Below are positions 1 to 6,829 of a DNA stretch of 44,722 nucleotides, in pieces (the first letter of the stretch is position 1; each line of letters opens with the position of its first letter). The stretch spans positions 37,566 to 82,287 of the forward strand of contig DJWY01000006.1 of the NCBI GenBank assembly GCA_002448305.1. The letters are read 5' to 3'. The translations under genes and the position numbers were made by a program. This DNA comes from Selenomonadales bacterium UBA7018. GTDB taxonomy: Bacteria > Bacillota > Negativicutes > Selenomonadales > Selenomonadaceae. Below the pieces are notes generated by a model. That model was given only the letters and a program-made list of their open reading frames with translations. It made no database searches and had not been told where the DNA came from.

Positions 1-735
1 AGCGCGGGCACCGGCTCCGAAGTTGACGCGGGCGCAGTCATTACAAATCTTGAAACTAATGAGAAAACGGCGTTTTTCGGCAGTTATCCCGACCTCGCGA
101 TAGTAGATCCGCTCTATATGCTGACAGTTCCTAAACATTTTACGGCTTATCAGGGCTTCGACGCCTTTTTTCACAACGCGGAGGGCTATATTTCCAATGC
201 GTGCAGCGAAATGTCCGCGATGATTGAGCTAACTGCGATTGAAAAGCTCGCAAAATACCTTCCGATAGCCGTAAACGACGGAAAAAACCTTGAGGCGCGG
301 ACGCAAGTCGCTTTTGCTAATACTTTAGGCGGATTTTCTATGGACGTTTGCGTTTGCACGTCGGAACATTCGCTCGAACACGCTTTGAGCGCGTATCACC
401 CCGAATTACCGCACGGCGCGGGCTTAATTATGATTTCGGTTGCATATTTTTCGCATTTCGTGGAAAAACATGCTTGCGACGAGAAATTTATTGCTATGGC
501 GCGTGCAATGGGCAAAAATGCGACTAAAGCGGAAGATTTTATCGACGCATTGAAGGAAATGCAAGCGGCATGCGGCGTCGACGGCTTAAAAATGAGCGAT
601 TACGGCATAAAGCCCGAAGAATTCCCTAAAATGGTTCAAAATACGCGCGAGGCAATGGGATTTTTACTGCAATTCGACCCGATTGCGCTAAGTGATGACG
701 ATATGCTGAATATTTACCAAAAATCTTATTGCTAA
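1..735 (+). CDS. Iron-containing alcohol dehydrogenase, 3' part (5' end outside window)
   Basis: The frame is open from base 1 and ends with TAA at 733-735, giving 244 C-terminal residues. It opens within the family motif (S)AGTGSE, which belongs to the nucleotide-binding half of group III Fe-dependent alcohol dehydrogenases. The metal-binding helical domain follows, with the family pattern FDAFFHNAEGY and later SEHSLEHALSAYHPELPHG, whose histidines are the expected Fe/Zn ligands. The resemblance is to the butanol/lactaldehyde dehydrogenase type that reduces aldehydes with NAD(P)H; the substrate cannot be told from sequence. The internal ATG at 118 is not the start, because conserved sequence lies upstream of it. 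A strong promoter begins only three bases after the stop codon and belongs to the next locus. Confidence 0.88.
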   Translation, partial: SAGTGSEVDAGAVITNLETNEKTAFFGSYPDLAIVDPLYMLTVPKHFTAYQGFDAFFHNAEGYISNACSEMSAMIELTAIEKLAKYLPIAVNDGKNLEARTQVAFANTLGGFSMDVCVCTSEHSLEHALSAYHPELPHGAGLIMISVAYFSHFVEKHACDEKFIAMARAMGKNATKAEDFIDALKEMQAACGVDGLKMSDYGIKPEEFPKMVQNTREAMGFLLQFDPIALSDDDMLNIYQKSYC

Positions 736-737
736 GC

Positions 738-765
738 TTGAAAAATTTTTCCTAGCTGATATAAT
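738..765 (+). promoter_or_regulatory. Sigma-A-type promoter of the putative antitoxin RNA
   Basis: TTGAAA (738-743), a 16-bp spacer and TATAAT (760-765) form a near-consensus promoter directly after the dehydrogenase stop codon. It points rightward into the opposing toxin gene, with transcription expected to begin near 772. No plus-strand gene follows it, so an antisense RNA is the simplest product. Confidence 0.75.
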
Positions 766-783
766 AGCTACGAATATAGAAAA

Positions 784-803
784 GAAATGCTCACTGTACT
801 CAC
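784..803 (+). repeat. Direct repeat, antisense-RNA side
   Basis: This 20-bp copy matches 966-985 at 18 of 20 positions. The two copies lie on either side of the shared terminator, as DRa/DRb-type repeats do in par loci. The two differences are transitions that keep RNA pairing as G-U. Confidence 0.8.
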
Positions 804-816
804 AAACGCAATAAAA

Positions 817-854
817 AATCCCCCAAGCAGGTCTCCGAAGCCTCTTGGGGGATT
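817..854. terminator. Shared hairpin terminator of toxin mRNA and antisense RNA
   Basis: Eleven-base arms AATCCCCCAAG (817-827) and CTTGGGGGATT (844-854) form a perfect stem, with an additional AGG/CCT pairing inside. Leftward transcripts run into six T residues, so it is a clear intrinsic terminator for the minus-strand toxin mRNA. For rightward transcripts the stem lacks a T tract. A further complementarity (AACGCAAT at about 805-812 with ATTGCGTT at about 852-859) would lengthen the structure past a bulge. Confidence 0.8.
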
Positions 855-880
855 GCGTTAAACTTCAACGCGATTTTGAC

Positions 881-976
881 TTAGTCGTTGTTCTTGAAGA
901 ACTGTTTAAGCCAATCGTAGATGAATCTTGATGCGACGTTAGCTGCGATTATTAGTAAAAATTCCGAAATACTCAC
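881..976 (-). CDS. Small hydrophobic peptide, Fst-like type I toxin candidate
   Basis: This 31-residue ORF has a GTG start (974-976) eight bases after a strong GGAGG site (985-989) and ends with TAA (881-883). The peptide begins MSISEFLLII. It has one predicted membrane-spanning stretch (about residues 5-20), then an aromatic and basic tail containing YDWLK and ending KNND. That shape (short N-terminus, one hydrophobic helix, W-L near its end, charged tail) resembles the Fst/par family of membrane toxins, but the PxxxG motif of classical Fst is absent. A 17-bp-spaced promoter lies upstream, a terminator downstream, and a convergent antisense promoter beyond that. It is too short for ordinary gene finders. 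Another small membrane-peptide family remains possible. Confidence 0.65.
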   Translation of the reverse strand: MSISEFLLIIAANVASRFIYDWLKQFFKNND

Positions 977-985
977 CGTACTCAC
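966..985 (-). repeat. Direct repeat, toxin side, covering start codon and part of the SD
   Basis: The partner of 784-803 spans the GTG start and the first toxin codons and touches the GGAGG. Antisense pairing here would block ribosome loading, which is how antitoxin RNAs of this class act. Confidence 0.75.
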
Positions 986-1031
986 CTCCTTTCAAACCAA
1001 AGTAAGACAGGAGCCGAACAACGGCACATTT

Positions 1032-1060
1032 ATTATAAAGCAAGCCCGAAAATTAATCAA
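1032..1060 (-). promoter_or_regulatory. Promoter of the small toxin mRNA
   Basis: Read on the minus strand, TTGATT (1055-1060), a 17-bp spacer and TATAAT (1032-1037) form a good promoter. It leaves a leader of about 50 bases before the GTG at 976. Confidence 0.7.
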
Positions 1061-1104
1061 AAGGCTTGCTAAAATTTTTTTCTGGCTAAAATCGTTGTCA
1101 AGAC

Positions 1105-1133
1105 TTGTAATAAAAAAATTTTCGTGATATTAT
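1105..1133 (+). promoter_or_regulatory. Promoter of the structured RNA / yaaR operon
   Basis: TTGTAA (1105-1110), a 17-bp spacer and TATTAT (1128-1133) predict initiation near 1140. An alternative -35, TTGTCA (1095-1100), would give an over-long spacer. Confidence 0.6.
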
Positions 1134-1139
1134 TTACGC

Positions 1140-1335
1140 GAAGAAGGACAATTCTGGGTTGATCGAGGACTCAAATAATGTCTAACCTACATTAAATATA
1201 GGGAACCTGAATTGATTTCGGAAGATGGAGAATTATTCATAGAAATAAGTAACAGAAACCGAGCTTAGGGAACCCACCTGCGAGTAAGCAGGTTTAGACA
1301 TTCAGAGGAACCGACATTTTGGAACCCTTTTCCGA
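1140..1335 (+). ncRNA. Structured non-coding RNA, 6S RNA-like (identity uncertain)
   Basis: This stretch of about 195 bases is preceded by a promoter, has no plausible ORF, and shows long-range pairing. AATGTCTAA-CCT (about 1178-1189) pairs with AGG-TTTAGACATT (about 1290-1302). GGGTT (1156-1160) pairs with AACCC (1323-1327). A local hairpin, ACCTGC/GCAGGT, lies at about 1276-1293. The result would be a rod with an internal bubble and a small hairpin on the 3' side of the bubble, as in 6S RNA, and the length fits. I cannot match primary sequence to a known family, so a leader RNA of the yaaR operon is an alternative. It does not resemble T-box, TPP, lysine or SAM riboswitches. Confidence 0.45.
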
Positions 1336-1373
1336 AGGAGAGATTGCTGATAATAAATCGGCAGTCTCTTCTT
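1335..1373 (+). terminator. Long hairpin between the structured RNA and yaaR
   Basis: About 17 consecutive pairs (1335-1351 with 1357-1373, a few G-U) enclose the loop AATAA. The 3' arm ends in TCTCTTCTT, but no T tract follows the full stem. It could be a terminator that ends the upstream RNA, or a processing or attenuation hairpin in the yaaR leader. Confidence 0.5.
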
Positions 1374-1418
1374 GCATTTGCGGGCAAAAATCTATAAAAT
1401 TTGCGCGAGGTGATAAAA

Positions 1419-1874
1419 ATGGCAGTGAAAATCGGCAGAAATGCGGCACCGGCGTCACCATTTGAACTTTTGCGCGGCGTGGGCGAACATCCGCTCGATA
1501 GAGAGCTAAGTTTTGAAGCAGAATTGCTCGAACAACAGCAAGAAGGCATTTCGCACGAAGAAATGGAAGCGATGCTGAAAAAAATCGACGAACAAGCGGC
1601 GCGATTGACGAAAACGCCGACTTACGACGAATTAAAAGCATATCGGACGCTAATAAAAGATTTTATCGGCGCGGCAGTGAGCAATATGTACGAAGTGCAC
1701 ACGTCAGCGGGCTGGGACAGAATGGGAAGGCAACGCGCATACACGACGGTTAGAAAAATCGACTTAAAACTTGAGGAAATGGCGGAAAAAATAAGATTGG
1801 GGCAATCGGCGCAACTAGATGTAATCGCGTCGCACGATGCGATACGCGGAATGCTGGTTGATTTGTTTATGTAA
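1419..1874 (+). CDS. yaaR: YaaR family (DUF327) protein
   Basis: This 151-residue, mostly helical, charged protein belongs to the conserved small family that sits next to holB in many Firmicutes. Typical features visible are the helix around EEMEAMLKKIDEQAARL, TYDELKAYRTLIKDFIG in the middle, and the C-terminal stretch with YTTVRKIDLKLEEMAEKI. Its biochemical role is not established. The ATG at 1419 is preferred over the upstream in-frame TTG at 1401, because the AGGTGAT site (1408-1414) lies at proper distance before it. The stop codon overlaps the holB start by one base (TAATG), so the two are translationally coupled. Confidence 0.85.
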   Translation: MAVKIGRNAAPASPFELLRGVGEHPLDRELSFEAELLEQQQEGISHEEMEAMLKKIDEQAARLTKTPTYDELKAYRTLIKDFIGAAVSNMYEVHTSAGWDRMGRQRAYTTVRKIDLKLEEMAEKIRLGQSAQLDVIASHDAIRGMLVDLFM

Positions 1875-2878
1875 TGGAAAATTATCGATTGAGCTGGAAA
1901 AATTTAATCGGGCACGCTGAAACGGCAAATTATTTGCGTAAAAACATTTCTAGCGGGAAATTTCCGCACGCGGTGATATTTTCAGGCGAAGAAGGCATAG
2001 GAAAACGATTTGCGGCTGAAATTTGCGCGGCGGCGTTGCTGTGTGAGAATCAAAAAAACGGCGAAGCGTGCGGAATTTGCGAGAATTGCCGATTGATTTT
2101 GGCGCGAAGTCACCCAGATTTTTATATTTTGGAGCCGGAAGACAATAAAAAAGTAAATCCGACAATAAAAATTGGACAAATACGCGAAATGCAGAGCGAA
2201 GCGGCATTGCGCCCGATAAATTCGGAAAATCGAGTGATAATAATCGACGGCGCGGAGCTAATGAACAATGCGGCGGCAAATTGCCTGCTGAAAACGATAG
2301 AAGAGCCGCCGAGCCAAACAATTTTCATATTATTAACGGCGAATCGGTCAAATTTGCTAATGACAATCCGTTCGCGGTGTATGACGGTCAATTTTGATAA
2401 AATTTCAGCGGAAAAAATACGCGACGAATTGATTTTACGCGGTTCAGAGCGTTTAGAGGCGGAAAATTTATCGATAATAGCGGACGGGAGTTTAGGACGG
2501 GCATTAAAGCTGAAAGAATCGGGCGGCGCACAAATTCGGGAACGCGCATTAGAAATTTTAGAAAAAATAACGCGCAAAGAGCTTTCGAGCGAAGAAATAT
2601 TTAAATTCGGGGAGGAAATAGCGGAGTGGACGCGGGAAAATTTCGCAGACTTCCTAAATTACATGCAAAAAATCCTGCGCGACATATGTTTTAAAGAATT
2701 TTTTGATTTACGCAATCCAGACCTTTTGCCGCGCATAAATCGGATAAAAATTCCGGAACGAAAGCTTTTATTGATGATAGAAACGGGCGCGGAGTTCAAT
2801 AAACGCATAAAATCGAACGCGAGCTTAAGATTGATTGCAGAATCTTATTTAATGAGTTTAAAAAAGAATTTAAGGTGA
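1874..2878 (+). CDS. holB: DNA polymerase III subunit delta'
   Basis: This 334-residue AAA+ clamp-loader subunit loads the sliding clamp at the replication fork. Visible features are the N-terminal HAVIFSGEEGIGK loop (a P-loop-like motif without the usual KT/S ending, as is common in non-hydrolysing delta' subunits), a zinc-binding cysteine cluster around CGICENC, the VIIIDGAELMNNAAANCLLKTIEEPP block, and the SRC-type sensor (IRSRCMTV). Length fits the family. The start overlaps the yaaR stop. ricT follows after six bases with its own AAGGTGAT site at the end of this gene. The yaaR-holB-ricT order is a Firmicute hallmark. Confidence 0.92.
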   Translation: MENYRLSWKNLIGHAETANYLRKNISSGKFPHAVIFSGEEGIGKRFAAEICAAALLCENQKNGEACGICENCRLILARSHPDFYILEPEDNKKVNPTIKIGQIREMQSEAALRPINSENRVIIIDGAELMNNAAANCLLKTIEEPPSQTIFILLTANRSNLLMTIRSRCMTVNFDKISAEKIRDELILRGSERLEAENLSIIADGSLGRALKLKESGGAQIRERALEILEKITRKELSSEEIFKFGEEIAEWTRENFADFLNYMQKILRDICFKEFFDLRNPDLLPRINRIKIPERKLLLMIETGAEFNKRIKSNASLRLIAESYLMSLKKNLR

Positions 2879-2884
2879 TAGTTT

Positions 2885-3973
2885 GTGCAAATATTAGGAG
2901 TAAGAATAAAAAAAGCGGGCAGAATATTATATTTTGAGCCGAATGAAGAAGAAATAGCGATAAATGATTTCGTAATCGTGGAAACATCGCGTGGAATGGA
3001 GTGCGGCAAGGTCGTAGTTGCGCCGCGCGAGCTTTCAAGCGAAGAAAATATAGAATCGGAGCCAGGAGTGCCGCTAAGCAAGATTTATCGCAAGGCAACG
3101 GAAGAAGATTTAGTGCGCGTGGAAGAAAATCGCGCTGGTGAGAAGTTAGCGTTTGAAATTTGCATGCAAAAAATCGCAGAACACGGCTTGCCGATGAAAC
3201 TAATCAACGTCGAGTATACATTTGACGTAAACAAGATAATATTTTTCTTCACGGCAGACGGACGAGTTGATTTTCGGGAATTAGTGCGAGATTTAGCGGC
3301 GATTTTTAGAACGCGAATAGAATTGCGTCAAGTTGGGGTAAGAGATGAGGCAAAATTATTGGGCGGAATGGGCGGATGCGGACGCCCGCTATGTTGCGCG
3401 ACATTTTTGGGCGAATTTATCCCAGTTTCAATCAGAATGGCAAAAGACCAGAATTTATCGCTGAATCCAACGAAAATTTCGGGTGTATGCGGGCGTTTAA
3501 TGTGCTGTTTGAAGTACGAAAACGATTTGTACTGCGAAAATTGCCCAAAACAAACGATAATATTCAAACCGCGCGTAGGAAGTCGGGTTGTAGTGGCTGA
3601 CGGCGAAGGAAAAGTAGTTGCGGTGAGTTTTTCGCGGCGAAATGCGACGATTTTACTTGATACAAACAAAACGGTCGTAGCGGGCTGGGAAGATATATTG
3701 CCGGTGAACGCGGAGGACTTTGAAGCGATAGAAGAGCCGCCGAAAATTGAGGAAGAGCCGCCAAAACCTATCGAAGAGCCGCCAAAACCTATCGAAGAGC
3801 CGCCGAAGCCGCCGGAAAAGCCATTTCGACACGATAGACCGCGCAGAGTTGAGGCATTTAATCGCCGATACAGCCGAAACGAGAAATTTGAGCAAGAAAA
3901 TCGCCCGGAACGCCCGATAAAGCCGCGCGGCGATAAAAATCGGCGACAAAGCAAACGAGATCGTAGAAAATGA
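2885..3973 (+). CDS. ricT: PSP1-domain regulatory iron-sulfur protein RicT (YaaT)
   Basis: This 362-residue protein starts at GTG 2885, six bases after AAGGTGAT. The PSP1 core occupies about residues 1-270, with the diagnostic cysteine motifs CGRPLCC, CGRLMCC and YCENCP; in Bacillus RicT, such cysteines help bind 4Fe-4S clusters in the RicA/F/T complex that assists RNase Y and affects competence and sporulation. The C-terminal tail (about 275-362) is unusual: repeated EEPPKPI units followed by a very basic stretch rich in R, K and N, which suggests a flexible, RNA- or membrane-surface-binding extension. The gene overlaps trmN6 by four bases (ATGA). Confidence 0.88.
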   Translation: MQILGVRIKKAGRILYFEPNEEEIAINDFVIVETSRGMECGKVVVAPRELSSEENIESEPGVPLSKIYRKATEEDLVRVEENRAGEKLAFEICMQKIAEHGLPMKLINVEYTFDVNKIIFFFTADGRVDFRELVRDLAAIFRTRIELRQVGVRDEAKLLGGMGGCGRPLCCATFLGEFIPVSIRMAKDQNLSLNPTKISGVCGRLMCCLKYENDLYCENCPKQTIIFKPRVGSRVVVADGEGKVVAVSFSRRNATILLDTNKTVVAGWEDILPVNAEDFEAIEEPPKIEEEPPKPIEEPPKPIEEPPKPPEKPFRHDRPRRVEAFNRRYSRNEKFEQENRPERPIKPRGDKNRRQSKRDRRK

Positions 3974-4722
3974 GAAATTTTTTGCGCGAAGGCGAAAGAA
4001 TAGATGATTTAATGCGTTCTGGGCGGGTAATTATCCAGAGCGAGCAAGAATTTTGCTTTTCAATGGACGCGGTATTGATTGCGCACTTCCCGAAGTTGAA
4101 AAAAAATGCGCGAGTGATAGATTTAGGGACGGGCACGGGCGTAATTCCGCTGTTAATCGCCGATGAAGTCAAAGAAATCTGCGCGATTGAGCTAAATTCG
4201 CGAGCGGCAGACCTAGCGCGGCGAAATATCGAGTTAAACGGCTTATCGGAGAAAATTTTTGTGGTAGAGGGCGATTATCGGCGGCACAGGGAGCTATTTA
4301 AGGCAGAAAGTTTTGATTTAGCGATAGCAAACCCGCCCTACACGCCGATAAAAAGCGGCGAAGCGAATAAAATTTCGGGAATAGCGCGAGCGCGGCACGA
4401 ATTCACAGCAACATTGGAAGATGTGGTGACGGCGGCGCGATATGTCTTAAAATTTCACGGAATTTTTTGCATGATTCACTTAGCGGCGCGACTTTGCGAA
4501 ATCGTGGACGCATTGCACCGGCATCAAATGGAAATGAAGCGTTTACGAATAATTCAGCCAAAAATCGGTCGCGACGCGAATTTAATAATGTTAGAAGCGG
4601 TCGTAGGGGCGAACGCGGGCAATTTAAAAATTTTGCCGCCGCTAATCGTGCACAATGACGACGGCTCATACACGGACGAAATTTTTAGCATTTACAACGG
4701 AAAATCATGGAATCATTTTTAA
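3970..4722 (+). CDS. trmN6: tRNA1(Val) A37 N6-methyltransferase family protein
   Basis: This 250-residue class I SAM-dependent methyltransferase of the TrmN6/YabB type has the SAM loop VIDLGTGTGVIPLL (about residues 46-59), an acidic IELNSRA, and the catalytic NPPYTP motif (N6-adenine methylases use NPPY). It probably methylates A37 of tRNA-Val; the substrate is inferred from the family. The start overlaps the ricT stop by four bases, and the end overlaps cobS by 16 bases, so the whole row should be one transcript. Confidence 0.88.
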   Translation: MRNFLREGERIDDLMRSGRVIIQSEQEFCFSMDAVLIAHFPKLKKNARVIDLGTGTGVIPLLIADEVKEICAIELNSRAADLARRNIELNGLSEKIFVVEGDYRRHRELFKAESFDLAIANPPYTPIKSGEANKISGIARARHEFTATLEDVVTAARYVLKFHGIFCMIHLAARLCEIVDALHRHQMEMKRLRIIQPKIGRDANLIMLEAVVGANAGNLKILPPLIVHNDDGSYTDEIFSIYNGKSWNHF

Positions 4723-5489
4723 TCGGGCTACAATTTTTGACTAGAATATTTATTATCAAGCAAAGCGTCTGGACGGAGAAAAATTTTGGCGAATCGGTGA
4801 AATATTTTCCGATAATCGGGGCGGTTTTAGGAATTTTTTATGCGGCGATAATTTTTTTGCTAAATTTCATGACGGCGGGCAAATTACCGACATTTACAGG
4901 CGCAATCGGCTTTGCATTGACGATAATTTTGACGGGCGGAATACATTTTGATGGGCTAATGGATTCTGCGGACGGATTATTTTCGGGACGCGAGCGCGAA
5001 AAGATTTTAGAGATAATGAAGGACAGTCGGGCGGGCGCATTTGGCGTCGTGAGCATAATTTTAGTCGCGGCGATAGAAATTTCGACGCTAACGGAGCTTG
5101 CGCGGCTGTCGATATGGTATTTATGCGCGGCGATTTATTCTGCGCCGATAATCGGGCGGCTAATGATGGTAATAACTATTGGCGAGTTCCCATACGCAAG
5201 GGAAAAGGGCATGGGAAAGGCTTTTTCGCAGTTTACGACGCGCCGAACGATAATTTTTGCGGTTTTCGAGGCGATTTTACTATTAATCCCGCTGATTTTT
5301 ATTAGCAAAGTGATTTTTTTTAGCGCGGCGGCGGCAATTTTAGTCGCATTAGGCGTTGCAATAAAATTTGCTCGCTTCTCAACCGAAAAAATCGGCGGAG
5401 TTACGGGCGATATTTACGGCGCAGTTACAATTCTTGCCGAAATGTTCGCGCTGATAATTTTTCTGTTTATAGGTATTAAGACAGTCTAA
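4707..5489 (+). CDS. cobS: Adenosylcobinamide-GDP ribazoletransferase (cobalamin synthase)
   Basis: This 260-residue polytopic membrane protein joins adenosylcobinamide-GDP to alpha-ribazole in the last steps of B12 assembly. The family motif GGIHFDGLMDSADGLFSGR, with acidic Mg-binding residues, and KDSRAGAFGVV lie at about residues 77-115, followed by several hydrophobic helices. The start lies inside the end of trmN6 with only a weak SD, so translation is probably coupled. No other corrinoid gene adjoins it. The only possible partner in the window is the small histidine phosphatase at 36164, if that is an alpha-ribazole phosphatase. Confidence 0.9.
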   Translation: MESFLIGLQFLTRIFIIKQSVWTEKNFGESVKYFPIIGAVLGIFYAAIIFLLNFMTAGKLPTFTGAIGFALTIILTGGIHFDGLMDSADGLFSGREREKILEIMKDSRAGAFGVVSIILVAAIEISTLTELARLSIWYLCAAIYSAPIIGRLMMVITIGEFPYAREKGMGKAFSQFTTRRTIIFAVFEAILLLIPLIFISKVIFFSAAAAILVALGVAIKFARFSTEKIGGVTGDIYGAVTILAEMFALIIFLFIGIKTV

Positions 5490-5535
5490 AAAAAGAACGC
5501 CCAAGCAATTTGCCTGAGAGTTTTAAAATTTGGGG
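5488..5535 (-). terminator. Probable terminator of the glucitol operon
   Basis: On the minus strand a bulged stem (CCCAAATTT paired with AAAT-TTGGG) ends in TTCTTTTTTT. It lies 23 bases after the fused dehydrogenase stop and overlaps the end of cobS. Confidence 0.45.
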
Positions 5536-5557
5536 GGTAGAGGTAAGGAAAAGTGGG

Positions 5558-6766
5558 TTATCCGCGAGTTTTTCCGCCCGCAACGTTGACAGTTACGCCG
5601 TCGACATAAGACGCCCTGTCGCTTGCAAGGAAGACAACCGCGTCAGCAACTTCAGAAAGTTTTCCGCTACGACCAAGCGGAGTCGTCTTCGTGCTTGAAT
5701 AACCTTTGCGCAAATCGTCAACTGTAATTCCGCGAGTGTAAGCGAGTGCCTCTTCATAAGCCAAAGTTCTAAGTCCGGTCGCCTCCATAATGCCAGGAGC
5801 CATGCCAACGACGCGAACATTATATCTGCCGAGTTCCTTAGCCCAACTGCGCGTAAAGCTGTTGACGGCATTTTTCGTCGCGGCGTAAATGCTTTGACCT
5901 TCCGAGCCTTCCAAGCCGGATTCAGAACTCATATTGATAATGACGCCGCCGCCCGCCTTAACCATTTCATGCCCGACAGCTTGCGCGACAAGGTAGACGC
6001 CCTTAATGTTGACGCCCGTAACTTTGTCGTAAATTTTTTCGTTGAGTTCGTATTTGCCGTGCGGGTCTTTGGGGTCGACGAGCAAGCAAGGAATGTTAAT
6101 GCCGGCGTTGTTGACGAGAATATCAATTTGCCCGAAGGCATCGAGAGCCGCTTTGACCATAGCTTGAACGCTTGCCGCCTCCGCAACGTTCGTAATGACG
6201 TATTTAACTTTGCCGCTGTTTTCAGTGATATTAAATTCGGGTTCATTGGGATTGAGATCGCAGACTACGACATTTGCGCCGTTGTCAAGGAAAGCTTGCG
6301 CGACAGCCTTGCCGATACCACTTGCCGCGCCCGTTACGACAGCCGTTTTGCCTTTGAGACCGAGCCACGAGCCGTCAGCAACTTTCTTATCTTCCGCCTT
6401 GAAAATTTCAATCATATCGCCGGGCTTAATTTCGGGAACGGGTTTTTCTTCGACGTGAACGGAGCCTTCAAGCAAATCGCTGTTGCCGCCGTCGAATTTA
6501 ATCGTAATGTGTCCGAGATTCATCAAATTTTTCTGGACTTCGGAGCCAACCTTGACGATTTTAAATTCAGTGCCCGCGATTTTGTAAATGTCGCCAGGCT
6601 TAATCATTCCGGTAAGTTGATTGCCGGTATGCATAACGCAAGCATCGCGCAATTCGGGCAGAGCCATTGACTCTTCAAACATGATAATCATATTTGCCGC
6701 TGCGATGAAATCTTTAACTTGACCGCCGAGTTCGACGACTTTACTTGAATAAATCTTTTCTGCCAT
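5558..6766 (-). CDS. Fusion of glucitol PTS IIA domain with sorbitol-6-phosphate 2-dehydrogenase
   Basis: The 402 residues contain two normally separate proteins. Residues about 1-123 are a glucitol-type PTS IIA (SrlB-like) domain. CVMHTGNQL places His46 where the phosphorylated histidine lies, and LGHITIKFDG and GSVHVE are family motifs. After a short linker, residues about 135-402 are a classical short-chain dehydrogenase: TGAASGIG at 145-152, NNAG near 219-222, a serine near 280, YAATK at 294-298 and a PLGR...YVDG C-terminus. It would pass phosphate from HPr to IIB, and oxidise the imported sorbitol 6-phosphate to fructose 6-phosphate with NAD+. It is the last gene of the operon, 63 bases after srlE, with its own SD. 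The fusion is uninterrupted, with no internal stop. Confidence 0.9.
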   Translation of the reverse strand: MAEKIYSSKVVELGGQVKDFIAAANMIIMFEESMALPELRDACVMHTGNQLTGMIKPGDIYKIAGTEFKIVKVGSEVQKNLMNLGHITIKFDGGNSDLLEGSVHVEEKPVPEIKPGDMIEIFKAEDKKVADGSWLGLKGKTAVVTGAASGIGKAVAQAFLDNGANVVVCDLNPNEPEFNITENSGKVKYVITNVAEAASVQAMVKAALDAFGQIDILVNNAGINIPCLLVDPKDPHGKYELNEKIYDKVTGVNIKGVYLVAQAVGHEMVKAGGGVIINMSSESGLEGSEGQSIYAATKNAVNSFTRSWAKELGRYNVRVVGMAPGIMEATGLRTLAYEEALAYTRGITVDDLRKGYSSTKTTPLGRSGKLSEVADAVVFLASDRASYVDGVTVNVAGGKTRG

Positions 6767-6829
6767 TGTATAATTACCTGCCTTTTAGTTTTTATGGCGA
6801 GCGTCAAAAGTGCGCCCGTCTATATTTTT

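Larger units (their letters stand above)
772..860 (+). ncRNA. Putative antisense (antitoxin) RNA of a type I toxin-antitoxin locus
   Basis: This is the inferred transcript from the promoter at 738-765 to the hairpin at 817-854. Its 5' part carries the repeat 784-803. As RNA, that repeat pairs with all 20 positions of the toxin mRNA ribosome-binding and start region (966-985); the two DNA differences both become G-U wobbles. It also overlaps the toxin mRNA 3' end through the terminator. This matches the par/Fst arrangement, where a convergent RNA shares both the terminator and end repeats with the toxin mRNA. The 3' end is uncertain, because the hairpin has a T tract only in the opposite direction. 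Confidence 0.6.

Noticed and set aside
921..1127. A 68-codon plus-strand ORF
   Set aside because: It is antisense to the small toxin gene and its promoter, has no SD, and its end covers two promoters.
5490..5540. A glycine-riboswitch-like fragment (GCCTGAGAG)
   Set aside because: Only a few matching bases, on a strand with no gene downstream; the stretch is better explained as a terminator.
5894..6670. A 258-codon plus-strand ORF
   Set aside because: It is opposite the IIA-dehydrogenase fusion, whose motifs are complete; no SD or recognisable domain.
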